Shown here: positions 1-10,640 of the stretch, one piece after another
How the letters are laid out: each line of letters opens with the position of its first letter
Numbering within the stretch: the stretch's first letter is position 1
DNA from: Orthonyx spaldingii
Taxonomy: Eukaryota; Chordata; Aves; Passeriformes; Orthonychidae
Assembly (NCBI GenBank): GCA_013397795.1
Contig: VZTJ01004489.1
Location: forward strand, 250,659 to 314,658
Length of the DNA: 64,000 nucleotides
Direction of reading: 5' to 3'
Made by a program: the position numbers and the translations under genes
Notes under the pieces: generated by a model
What the model was told of the DNA's origin: nothing
The model's database searches: none
The model's input: the letters and a program-made list of their open reading frames with translations, nothing else

Positions 1-64
1 GCCCAGCCTGGACTCGGCCCGCCGCCTGCCCATCTTCAGCCGCCTCTCCATCTCCGACGACTGA
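1..64 (+). CDS. ZFP36L2: C-terminal end of a ZFP36L2-like (TTP-family) CCCH zinc-finger protein, 5' truncated by the window
   Basis: The frame ending in the TGA at 62-64 reads PSLDSARRLPIFSRLSISDD. Family knowledge: the RRLPIFSRLSISDD tail is characteristic of ZFP36L1 and ZFP36L2. Their tandem CCCH fingers bind AU-rich elements in mRNA 3'UTRs, and their conserved C-terminus recruits CCR4-NOT to deadenylate the target in the cytoplasm. Only 20 residues are visible; the zinc fingers lie upstream of the window. The serines in this tail belong to the NOT1-binding/phosphoregulated region in the family. I prefer ZFP36L2 over ZFP36L1 because of the SLD-x-x-RR context, the very GC-rich coding end, the roughly 1.9 kb UTR and the long gene-free interval downstream, which resembles the region beside ZFP36L2 in other vertebrates. 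Family assignment is strong; the paralogue choice is only moderately supported. Confidence 0.85.
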   Translation, partial: PSLDSARRLPIFSRLSISDD

Positions 65-526
65 GGAAGGACGGGGCAGCGGCCGGGGGCGCCCCGCGGC
101 GGCCCTGCAAGTAAGTTACCCAGCGAAGAAAGTGAAACCTCTCCTTCCTCTCTATTTTTGGGTTGTTTGTTTTTTTTTTTAATATATCTATCTATACACC
201 GAGAGCTGAACAAAACGAGAAACAAAGCGTTTTGCAAAAGGGCAAATGACACGAACTGAACAAACCTATTTTTATAGAGAGACCTTGGAAGAAGGGGATT
301 TTTGTTTTGGGGTTTTTTTGTTGTTCTTTGGAGACAAGTTATGATACGCACCAGCAGCAGCCATTCCATCTGTGTTCGAAAAAAAAAAAAACAAACAGCA
401 TTAGAAAAGACAGCACCAGAAAGCAACAAACAATCCGGGGAGCGCCGGTCCGCCTGCCCAGCTCCTCCAATCCTGCAGACACACAGAGAGAAAGTTACAA
501 ACTAGTTTGTCTTTCAATTCAGTTCA

Positions 527-532
527 AATAAA
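527..532 (+). promoter_or_regulatory. Candidate proximal polyadenylation signal AATAAA
   Basis: A canonical AATAAA lies about 460 bases after the stop codon. If used, it would give a short UTR ending near 545-560 that lacks all three AU-rich motifs further down. The hexamer is seen directly; use is inference, and no strong GT-rich downstream element is obvious. Confidence 0.4.
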
Positions 533-884
533 AACACAGAACATACTAAACCTATAAGCTTTTTTTTAGGAAAAAAGAAAAATCCAACATCCTGCCAAGA
601 ATATGCCTTGATAACAACCTTCTTTTTTTATATATCTATATATTATTATTATAACAAATGCTAAAACCTTCATTCCAAAGTTTAATATTGGTTCCATTGC
701 CACCACTTAGTGGATGTTTGGCTTAGAACAATTTTTTGTTGTTGCTTTATTTGGAAGCACTCAACTGAGTTTAGTTTGTAATTGTTGGAGAATAACTGCT
801 GATTTTTTTAAAATTTTTTTTTAGCTGTTTGAGTTGATTGCATGAATGAGTCACTGCACACAACTCAATATGAAACTATTTAAC

Positions 885-893
885 TTATTTATT
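885..893 (+). promoter_or_regulatory. AU-rich element nonamer TTATTTATT in the 3'UTR
   Basis: This exactly matches the UUAUUUA(U/A)(U/A) nonamer, the preferred binding site of the TTP/ZFP36 family tandem zinc fingers. It sits in the UTR of a member of that family, so self-targeted or cross-family decay is a natural inference. Confidence 0.65.
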
Positions 894-932
894 ATCTTGT
901 GAAAAGTATACATTGGTAATTTGTTCATACTG

Positions 933-939
933 TATTTAT
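933..939 (+). promoter_or_regulatory. AU-rich heptamer TATTTAT in the 3'UTR
   Basis: A core UAUUUAU heptamer 40 bases after the nonamer. The spacing would allow co-occupancy by more than one CCCH-finger protein. The motif is seen directly; function is inferred. Confidence 0.5.
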
Positions 940-1118
940 CGGGTATGATGAAAAGCAATAGATATATATTCTTTTATTATGTTTAAATTATGATTTTCAT
1001 TATTAATCGGCAAAATGTGGAGTGTGTTCTTTTCACAGTAATATATGCCTTTTTGTAACTTCACTTGGTTATTTTATTGTAAATGAGTAAAATTCTTAAT
1101 TTAAGAGATTGTATGTAA

Positions 1119-1125
1119 TATTTAT
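1119..1125 (+). promoter_or_regulatory. AU-rich heptamer TATTTAT in the 3'UTR
   Basis: The third ARE-type site, in an AT-rich segment (ATATTTATTTCATT). The motif is common in AT-rich DNA, so it is supportive only as part of the 885-1125 cluster. Confidence 0.45.
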
Positions 1126-1926
1126 TTCATTAATTTCTTTCTTTGTTTACGTAAATCTGAAAGATTGCATGGTTTCTTTATAGAAATCGGTCTCGATGCT
1201 GTGGAAGTAGTTTGCGGAATTTCTATGGGTTTTTTTAGAATGTAAATGGTTGTAGCCCGTCCGAGCTGAAAAACGAGAGAAAAAAAAAAAAAGAAAAAAA
1301 AGACTGACTTAGCAATCAGACTTCAAAGTGGCAAATCTAATTCAGACTTGTTTAAAATAACCAAAAAGTATTTTTGTTGCCTAACTCCACGAATCACACT
1401 GTGATATAGTCTCAAAGTATGTAGCAATAATTGGGGGTCCCAGTATTATGTCTCACAGTGCCTTCTTGAGGGTCCATGCTTGCCTTAAATATCTCTCAAC
1501 CAAATAAGTATTTTTCTTAATGCTTGAGATAATTTGAATGTAGGGATGGGTTTTAAGTACAGCAAAATTTCGCCACTCTATTTTGTAAGAACAGAGGCCA
1601 TCTTTGGATCTGAAACTTTCTATAATACAGGAACATATCTTGTTTATTGAATTCCAAAACGTGTAATTTTTTTTTCCTAATGTAGAAAGTTGGGAGTTTT
1701 CCAAAACTTTCCTGGACGGTGGATGAATGAGCAGTAGCTTAGTTTTGTTTGTACATAGGTACAGATTGAGCACTATGTACTCTTTTGGACTACTTTAACA
1801 GAAGTATGTTTTGAATGTAACTAAAGGATAAGTCAACTTGAGTTGTAATATATTTTTCGGGAGTCAGTTCACTACAAATTATGTGAGACTGTAAACTTTG
1901 TACTGTAAATGTTTTGTAGTTCTCCC

Positions 1927-1932
1927 AATAAA
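1927..1932 (+). terminator. Terminal polyadenylation signal AATAAA of the ZFP36L2-like gene
   Basis: A canonical hexamer in the context CCCAATAAAATTTTTTGG about 1.86 kb after the stop codon. Cleavage would be expected 10-30 bases later, where a genomic A20 tract begins (1942). A further AATAAA at 2126-2131 is a weaker alternative. Confidence 0.75.
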
Positions 1933-1941
1933 ATTTTTTGG

Positions 1942-1961
1942 AAAAAAAAAAAAAAAAAAAA
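1942..1961. repeat. A20 homopolymer at the expected mRNA cleavage site
   Basis: Twenty consecutive A residues begin 9 bases after the AATAAA. They may be a coincidental genomic homopolymer, a relic of a retroposed poly(A) tail, or an assembly join using cDNA. Its length may be polymorphic. Confidence 0.9.
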
Positions 1962-2175
1962 GCCCAGTAACCCTTCCAAGTGCTGAAGCCCTGGCTGTCA
2001 GGCAGGAGTATTTCTTGCTAAACACCACCACTCCCCCAATCACAGATATGTCTAGCTACAGATTAACCAGTTTGCACTGCCGCTCCAGTCCGTTCCTGCA
2101 GCCGTTGCTGGTTGGTGGCCAAAGTTAATAAACACTTCCAGAAGGTTCGGGAATGTTGGCGGTGTACTGTATCCT

Positions 2176-2229
2176 GCTTTTCTTTTCTTCTTTTCTTTTT
2201 CTTTTTTTTTTTTTTAATTTTTTTTTTAA
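2176..2229. repeat. Pyrimidine-rich low-complexity tract (TTTTC/poly-T)
   Basis: Alternating TTTTC and T runs followed by AAG. It resembles a splice-acceptor polypyrimidine tract, but no coding exon follows; it is most simply slippage-derived low-complexity DNA. Confidence 0.8.
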
Positions 2230-5200
2230 GAAGATGGAGAATCAAGCCGCTGCCACTTCTAGTGTTACAGCTGGAGTGGAAAAATCTAGTACCGGCATTT
2301 ATCAATCACATCGCTTATGGGGCTGTGTGAATGTGCCATTAGCCTTTCTGGCTTGTTTGGGGTAAGGAGGAAATGGCAGTTTGGGTAATAAAAAGGCATA
2401 ATTAAGGTTTACCCTTTGTCCCAAAAGCTTTGTTCCTCTTCACTCGCAGGAATGCGGACTTCTGCCTCAATGCTCCCATCACCCAGCTGAGGGCATATCT
2501 GTGTTAATCGGGCTAGCATTAAATGTGCTAATCAGTTTTCAGGGCTTGGGTTTTAAACAAATTACCTTTTCGAGGGTGTATTTATATAACTAAATAGTTG
2601 GCAGCCTGGGGCCTGTGTGAGTATTAGTGCTGGAAGAATTTTAGCTAATATCTCCACAGTTTGGCACCCTATTCCAATCAGTCCCTTAAACTTTTAAGTC
2701 ACGATTTCTACCGGCTTATTTTTGTTCTTTTGTCATACTAATAATAAATGTTGTTAACATTATGGCATCTCTGTGCTGCCTGGGCGGCCACAGCACTTTC
2801 TATAAATACAAGGTAGAATGTAATACCGGTGCCATATGTTTGTGTAACAAACCTTGGACTGACACTTAGTTTAAAATTAAAACAAGCAATGTATGACAAC
2901 GCAGTCCAGCTACAGCAATCACCTCTTTTTTAATGGATCCAGTCTGACATTTTGGCTCAGAATTGCTCACTTTGATTCCCAGACTAATTTCTGATGAAAC
3001 TTATTTTTGTCACTGTCTGTACAGTGGCACTGAGCTCTGATGGGTCCTTCCCCAGGCATCCCTGGGGATGCTTTGGCCACAAGGAGCAGGCCCATGCCAG
3101 GGTTTTGGAGGAACAGAGAGTAGCTGGTGGTTTGACTGATGTCTAAGCTGATGTCCTAACTCACTTCTGGGATTTTGCAATTAATTTTCACACTAAAACT
3201 GCATTAACTAGGAGTGCATGCCTCATTTAATTTCAGATTTTCTTTCTTCTCTAGGTACAGTTTTTGCTTCTCTTCCCTCGCCCACCCGTTCCCCTGAGCC
3301 TGCATTTTCCTTGCCACAGTAGCTAAGGACCTTATTTATTTCTATATTTCCCTTATCTAGGACAGCTGTACTCGCATCAGTGCAGTACTTCCATCTTGAC
3401 CCTTTGGTTTTCTGTTGGTTGAACGGGATCTTGGTGAGGGTGCTGGGCTTGGCTTTGGTGTCTCCTGGCTGGAAGAGGAGCTCTGGAAGGTTCAGAGCAG
3501 CTGCCCCACATGAATCACAACTGTGCTGGTGTCAATGCCAGTGTTCTCTGTGTTAAAAAGTTGCTGCCAGGACAGGATGGGTGATGGCCCAGCGGTGTCC
3601 CCCAGCTGGCTGCTGGCGTGCCAGTGTGTGGGGACAGCTGGGCCCGAGCTGCTCTCTGCCCAAGTGACACTCTGAGGCTTCTATGCTGCACCCTGCTCTG
3701 TTTGTATCTCCCATGTGCTGCAGCCTGGCCTGTTGCAGCATTAATGTTTCGCTGTTCAGTAATCCCCGAGTCCTTGAACTGGGAAGATAAAGTGTCTATT
3801 TCTTGTGCTGCACAATCAAGTGTTAACCTTTAAACTGGTGACTTACGTTGTTGACTTAAGCAAATGTTCTCTTGCTTTCATTTCAAAATTCAGCAAAGCG
3901 TGTGAAGCTGGTCAGGCCATTCAGAACTTTCTGATACATTGCAATAAATGGATAAATACTGTGTAAAGAATAAACTGGTTTTTTTCAAGAGCTCTGTGTT
4001 AAGGAGGAACTCTTAAGGTTTCTGCTATTGCCCAGCAGAGTTGTGATATATCTCTTAATAGCTGGGGCACTTAAAATGACTCCAAGGATCTGGAAAATGG
4101 GTATTTTACTAATAATTGGCTAGGACTGAGGCTTGCATGCTTGTTTCAGTTTATAGTCTGAAAGAAATTGTGTCAAAGACTTAAACTGGTAGAAATAGAT
4201 GTAATGGTATAGGTCTTGAAATAGGAATTGATTTAACATGGTTTGGTATGATCATTAGGGGATTTTCAAATTTATCAAGTCAGTACTTTTGATTTTTACT
4301 CCCTAATCCTCTCAGCTTCTTGGAGTCATTTTATTTGTTTGGCTTTTCTCAGCTTGCCTATGTCAGGTATAGTGGCGTGCTGTGACTCCTCACTGGAGGG
4401 ATTGCACACCACCAAACACACTCCCAGCAGAGTGCCACAGAGCAGAGGGGTGCTGCTTCCCACTGGGTGCTTCCTGGTTGAAGCACGAGCTGGTTTTGCT
4501 GTAGGCTCAGGTTTGCCTTCATTTCAGGTGTAGAGCCTGGAGATACAGCATGGTCTGTGTCACTCGTGGACAAGGGCGGGTGGCCCTGGGAGGAGCTGAT
4601 GGCCATGGGTGGAGCTGGTGGCCACAGGAGGAGCTGGTAGGCTGCTGGCTCCTCTCTGCTGTACTGCTGAATGCAGAACGCAGCAAACCAGGGGTTAAAT
4701 ACACAGGTGAGCCCTTTTCCAGAGCATCATTTAAATGTCCAATGCAACTCTACATGACTTTGAAAATGAAGTTATTGCCATCCTTCCATTTACTGCCCCT
4801 ATCTCACCCCATCATTAGGTGTGCAGCTTTCATTTTTTTTCAAAGAAAGGGTGCATTTGACAACCTCATTTTCAAAGAGGGCTTGAGATTTTGGTTATGT
4901 TTGTGACCAAAATGTGCTTTTGTTTTTTTTCATTTTGCTACTATAGCATTAAAGCTAAGGGACTTCCACTATATATTTTTAATTGTGTGGTCTGTCTCTT
5001 CTTGTTGACCTTGAGCATGAATATTATTTGAAGGAGCTTCAGGCAGTGGTACTGTCATTTATAAGATAGGACATTTCAGGTTTTGCCTGCTGAGCCAACA
5101 GACCTTGGCAGCACATTAACTCTGGAAGCTGAAACTTAATTTTCTGACCCTTCAGCTTAAACTCAAATCCTCAGAGTTTTAAGGTGAAGATACTGGGCTT

Positions 5201-5676
5201 CTCGCTTTATTCCATTTGAAATATAGTTACCTCTTCCCTTTTGCCAACTGTGCAGCTGGTTGGTACCAGTCCAGAGAGGGGCAGGAATATCCTGAATGAC
5301 CACAGCCAGGGACCTGTGAGTGCTCATCTGCTGGAGAAGTAAGTGGAGGGTTGGGATGAAAGTTGCTTGCTCAAGGTGATGCAGCAGTTTCTCTGTTCCT
5401 CCCTGGCCCTTTCTGACCCGTTCCCTGAGCCAGCTCAGGTTGCTGATCTGGGAGAGCATCCTGGCACCCTGCTTGCACCACATGGCCCAGGGTGGGGGCT
5501 CTGTCCACTGCCACCAAAAGGTCCCCTCGCCCCTAGCCAGCTCTGGTGCTTGCCACATTTGCCTGGGTGTTGATGCATTTTATTAACCAGGCTGAAAAAA
5601 CCCCAGTGTTTTCTCCTGGAGTGGAGTTGAAGTGGGTCAGTCAGGAGTCTTGATGATTTTCAGAGCTGGTGCAGGG

Positions 5677-5697
5677 GAAGAGGAGGAGGAGGAAGAG
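5677..5697. repeat. Short (GGA)n purine tract
   Basis: GAAGAGGAGGAGGAGGAAGAG, an imperfect trinucleotide run. The plus frame across it encodes glutamates in a spurious open frame. Confidence 0.8.
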
Positions 5698-8600
5698 CCT
5701 GACGTCCTAGAGAGAGGTAGGAGTGACAGGATGGAGGACAAGGCATCTCCCCACCAAGCTGCTAGGTTGGCTTATCCTTTCTGTGCAGGTTTTGTTCTGT
5801 TTGAAGAAACGTTTCCTCACAGTTCTTTGGGAAATTCTTGGTGTGCCCATGTTAGAACTGTTTTTTCAGATGGGTGATTATAAATCACATGACTCTTGAG
5901 TATTTATTGTGCCATTTAAACAGATACCAACATTTAAGAGAAGGCTCATTTCAACACAGTTTAATTAATGTGATTGTATCCCTGAATAGTTTGGTTTACT
6001 GGAAATCAAGTAATGGTTGTGTGGCAAAGCACAGCATCTTCTGAGGAGTTCTGAATGTTAAAGGAAAAACTTGTTATCAGCTGGGGTAGATTTAGCAGGT
6101 TGTGTAAGTTTTGTAGTGTATGTACTAAAGAACATTGGTTTATAGGTCTAATTCCTTTATTAAAATTAATAATTTAATATTGGAGAGGAAGGTGGAGGAA
6201 TGAGATTCCTCCCTTAAGATCTAGAGGAACTTGTCTCTAACAAGAATTCTGTTTCAAAGCTGAGTCAAACAGATATGAGTTGTTTCATCTCTCCTTTCAA
6301 AGGGCTGTAATGGATGTGTTAATGGAGGCATTTTGGGATGAACCCTGCAAAATTTGCATTCCTGAGGAAACCAGGGAAAATTACCCTGACAAATCTCCTC
6401 TCTGTTGCTGAAGAGGGATAGATGACATCTACTGAGTAATTTCTATTCTGTACACCACCTGAGAAGGAAATACAGGGTAATTCAAACCCCCTTTTTTCTA
6501 CCATGGTTAATAACATAAACAGGGAGCTGGATATGCTGAAATCTAAATACGAGGGTCCTATATCAACGGATTATTACCTTATCTTTTCTGAATGACGTTC
6601 ACTTGAATACCTGGAATCATAATAGCTACTCAAGATAAGAAATGGAAGGAAATTCAATAACAGTAAGAGGCCTGGTAACTTATGAGATCTTGATTAGCCT
6701 TCAACTGCACCTAAATGTTGGGAAAGGATTCCCTGTACTGTATGCAGAGGGAGCTGAATAACATTGTGAAAACCATTGCCTCATTGCAGAGGAGCACAAA
6801 CAACTGGCTTTTGTCATTATTAAGGCTTTCTTGTGTTCACATAGATATGTGAACCTTCTGAGTCTTCCGTGGATGAATATTTTTCACCTTAATTTTTCAT
6901 TGCTTTAGAATTCTGGCTTTGCTGGTGGGGATGGCAGGTGGCTCTGGCCCCTGCAGTGATCTCAGAGCTCTGTCTGGCCAGGGCATACAGGTACAGTTCT
7001 GAATGTCCTAAATACCATAAAATCTGAAATTGGGCTTCCTCTTCTTGCTAGAGGCTGTACTCCAGCTGATGCCGTTGGATGGTGGTTTACTCTTCTCATG
7101 GCTGAGGGAGCGTGGGGAAGGAAGAAGAGGACTCTTGCCCTTCCGGCTGCCTGCCCTGGGAGTGTCCATGAGCTGGTCTGATGCCTTGCTGCTGCCCAGC
7201 AGTGTGGTGGGAAGGGTGGGCATCTACCAGAGGGAATGCCCAGATATCTCCTTCTTGGGCAGCAAAGCCCTGGGTCAGTTTGTGCCTGTCCTGTGCCTGC
7301 ACCTGGATGAGGGCAGATTTTTCCTTGAGTTGGATGTCACTTGGCTCTGTTGCAGAAGTGACTCAGCAGCACGGACAGGGAGGGTTCCATCCAGAGTGCT
7401 GGTGCTGCTGCTATGTTAAGAGGGCTGAACAGCACAATATAAATCTTAAGAGATGAATTCAGAGTTAACAAATACTTTTTCTAAAGGTCAGATTAGATGA
7501 GGAATGCAGTGATTTGCCAATCCAAATGAGCACTAACTCTAAAAAGACAGGAATTTGTTTTCTGCTAGATTAGTGCTCTGATCTGGACTCATCCCATCGC
7601 CTTATGGCTGTGGAACAAAAGCAGGATCGAGGGCGGGAGTACGTGAGTTACGTGAGGCTCAGAACTCTGCTTTCAACATCCGGGCAACTTTATATTGACT
7701 TGAAATGCCTGTGAAACCGCAGCCTAAATTATATTCTGTGGGGTTGTTTCTTCACATGCACTTGAAATCCCAGGATTTATCAAACGATGTCCACAGCTCA
7801 GGGGGAGGCAGAGCCTTGTGCAGTGAACTGTGTTGAGCTTTCTAGAGCTGAACCCGAACATTTTGCTTCAGTTTTGCTGTTCAGCATTTGGGCACGCGTG
7901 GATAGGGAGGCTGGGGAAATGATGTTGAGGAAGGAGAAGCCTGGAAGCTTGGAAAAGCTCTCTCCCTGGGAAGTGGTACACTTGGTCAATGTGAATACCA
8001 AGTCATGACCTCTCCTGTTTACTCAAAATATTTCTTATGGTGACCTGCATCTTAAAATGAAATCCAAGATGGAATTTAGAATTCATAGCACAAAAGTTAT
8101 TAGTAAACTGTTCACTGCAATAGCGTTGCAAAGCAAGTAATAAACTTTTTTTTTAGGGGGTCTATCTCCAGCTGCAAATACAAGGCAAGCCAAAATGTAG
8201 GGCTGACATTTAAGAGTTATCTGATTTGCAATAGATGTTTTATGATGACTGGGAACAAAGCACAGTGAATATTTCCAATAATGCAACTCTTTGACTTTCA
8301 CAAATGAAGAATCACAAGAAGTGGAAGGGACGATTCACCTGAAATCTCCGGCTCTATAGAAGAAGGTGACAGCAGCTCATTAAAAAGTTCCTCTCGGATT
8401 TCCCATCCCATAATAGATATGAGCACACAGTCAGGGACAACTGTGGATTGGGTTCTTATGACTGAAACAAGTATATCCCAAAAGTTCAGCACTTGGGGAA
8501 TTAGTAGGACTTCGTGGAAGAAATCCTTATTCTTAAAGCAGTTACAGAAATGCAGCCTGACTGGTGAGTACAACCTATTGTTGCCAGACTAATGGTGAGA

Positions 8601-8923
8601 GATTTGGAAAGGGATTCTTTCAAACCACTGGTAAATACCAGCTCTCAAAGAGGCAGCTGGAATGCCACAGACAGAGGTATATATAATGGATATACAATGG
8701 TATATAGGTGTATTACGAGATACTCAAATTCTGATCTGGGGAGCAGTCCCTTGTAGTTTAATATAGAAGAGATGCTGTTATATTGGTAGGAACAAACAAA
8801 ATGTGATAATTTAAAAAATTGTTTCACTGTTAATAGCTCTAAAGATGGTCAGTTTAGATGAGATTTGCAGATTCATTTTTTAAAATGCAAGTTTACCAAA
8901 ACCTTTCAGAACACAGAAACATC

Positions 8924-9082
8924 TCATGGAATTATAGAATCACAAAATAGTTTGTCTAGTTTGTCTAACAAATAGTTAGACGTCTTCTAGTTCTACCTCC
9001 CTGCCAGAGGCAGGGACACCTTTCACTAGACCAGGTTGCGCAGAGCCCTATCCAGCCTGGCGTTGAACATTTCCAAAAGCAC
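8924..9082 (-). mobile_element. CR1 non-LTR retrotransposon fragment (3' end), minus orientation
   Basis: Read on the plus strand it starts with the reverse complement of the CR1 3' terminus (ATTATAGAATCACA). It continues through the recognisable CCCTGCCAGAGGCAGGGACA block and GACCAGGTTGCGCAGAGCCC to TTGAACATTTCC. It is a 5'-truncated copy of about 160 bases, as usual for CR1. It is diverged and contains a small tandem duplication (TAGTTTGTC twice, 8948-8965). Confidence 0.9.
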
Positions 9083-10420
9083 TTTGTAACATGGAACATT
9101 GTCACCTTTCAACTCTGAAAGCTCCTTGAAAAGAGCAATTCTTAAGACTGTGTGGAATTCAAGGAGATCAAGCAGATGGTATTATCCAGATGGAAAAGCA
9201 AATGATAACTGCCTTGGAAAAGTTTTCTTGAAATTACAGGAAATGCACTTCCTGTAATGCCAGAACTAGTTGTAGAAAAGGAAGAAGAGGGATGGTGACA
9301 ATCAGCCAGTTAAGATTACAATAGTGTAGGAAAATGTCATAATTGTGCCAGCATTATGGAAGCAAAGGACAACATCTTGTGAGTAATAAAACACAGCACA
9401 TTGCCTTGGCTGCAGGGAGAAAAGTAAAAAAAAAAAAATGTAAATACTGTTGTATGCAACTTCCCCTTCCTCTCATACTGCAGCCAACATAAAAGAAAAA
9501 AATCATTTAAGCATTCAGCATCCCACACCTTCTTGGTATAGTTAGCTTTTATGATGCAAATGGTCCATCATTTTATGAAATGGGCAATCCCAGGGACTAA
9601 GATGTTCCAACAGAACCCAATCACACTGAATTAATTTGTTTGCAGTTCTCTTAATGAACCTGATTAAGTCCAGGTGGAAATACTTGTGCTTCAAAATGAC
9701 TTGCAGAGACCCAGCTGTTCTGGGGAGCTTTGGGTGAGAGCAGCGTCACGTTGCTCTGTAATTGTGTCTGTGAGTCCTAGGAGCTGTTGTGTTATGACTC
9801 AACAAAATATGTAAGTATGTGATTTCTTAGAAATTCTTTTTTAGGGAATTTGTAAATTTTGAGGAAGGGGAGTCTTGATTTTCTGAAGAGTTCATTGTAC
9901 CAATTGGGATGAGTGAGGGGATTTAGGGGAGTGCTGGTGCCCTTGTTGATGGGGCTCTCTTATCCCACAATCAGTGTTTCATAATGTTGGCTCTACACCT
10001 GGCTTCTTGAATTTGTGTTTGAATTCTGGTGTGGAAGAATTCACAGTGACCAGAGCTGTGCTGTAGTGGTGGGTTTGAGTTTACAATAAAGTTTTCTCCT
10101 TCAGCCTGAAGCCCTCTTATAAAGGGCTCTCTGCATTCACTCAAGATGAGAGGTATGCAGCTGGTATTTGGAGAAGGCCAAGAAAAGTAAGAGAAATCCT
10201 GATTTAGTTGGTAAATATCATGATACCTGATAACTATAATTGCTTCACTGAAATGAGAGCAAACCTGCTTTCAGAGAGTGAGCTGTTTTCAAGGGTGAGC
10301 TTAGAGTTGTGTTGAAGTCCCAAGCACATTGCTGGTACTTCTCTAGGAGCACTGCCAGGGACTCAGACCCTGCCCTGAGAGAGCCCAAATCTTTCAAGTT
10401 TAGCTTTGATGTGTTGTCTT

Positions 10421-10440
10421 CACACACACACACACACACA
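10421..10440. repeat. (CA)10 dinucleotide microsatellite
   Basis: Ten perfect CA units flanked by TCTT and CTCATCC; potentially length-polymorphic. Confidence 0.95.
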
Positions 10441-10576
10441 CTCATCCTCCCTCAAAACTTGTTGACTTTTAAATGAATTTAATTTCTAGTGTGCCATGTA
10501 CCTGGATGGGAGAGGTCTAAATGAGCTGGGGTGGTTTGGGATGTGGAAGGTTCTAGAAATCCTGGACTAATTTGAT

Positions 10577-10640
10577 CCTTGTCGGTTTTTGTTGTGTTCT
10601 TTGTTTTGTTGGTGGGTTTTTTGTTTTGTTTTTTAACCAA
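10577..10640. repeat. T/G-rich low-complexity tract
   Basis: Runs of TTTTG and GGGTTTTTTG without higher order. One of several similar tracts in this window (also 302-335, 13213-13256, 20090-20130, 35130-35166, 51338-51372, 58105-58216). Confidence 0.75.

Larger units (their letters stand above)
65..1942 (+). other. ZFP36L2: 3' untranslated region of the ZFP36L2-like gene
   Basis: The UTR runs from the stop codon to the expected cleavage point after the AATAAA at 1927-1932. The first 45 bases are very GC-rich; the composition then shifts sharply to AT-rich with many T and A runs, typical of an unstable regulatory mRNA. It contains TTATTTATT at 885-893 and TATTTAT at 933-939 and 1119-1125, the sites recognised by TTP-family zinc fingers. 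A-rich stretches at 371-383 and 1280-1301 could cause internal oligo(dT) priming. The open frames seen here (for example 1453-1773 minus) resemble no protein family. The 3' boundary is inferred from the signal, not from a transcript. Confidence 0.8.
1962..8923. other. Intergenic, no gene recognised
   Basis: No convincing exon, RNA gene or interspersed repeat is seen. Contents are a pyrimidine-rich tract at 2176-2229, a short purine (GGA)n tract at 5677-5697, and AT-rich single-copy DNA at 2480-2900 with homeodomain-type TAAT motifs. A CpG-containing patch near 7627-7690 carries two ACGTG cores. All open frames are short and lack family resemblance. Confidence 0.7.

Noticed and set aside
1453..1773. 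106-codon minus-strand open frame inside the 3'UTR
   Set aside because: It lies antisense to a UTR, is low complexity, and has no family resemblance.
2176..2231. Polypyrimidine tract followed by AAG as a splice acceptor
   Set aside because: No exon with coding potential or recognised homology follows; the tract is simple-repeat in character.
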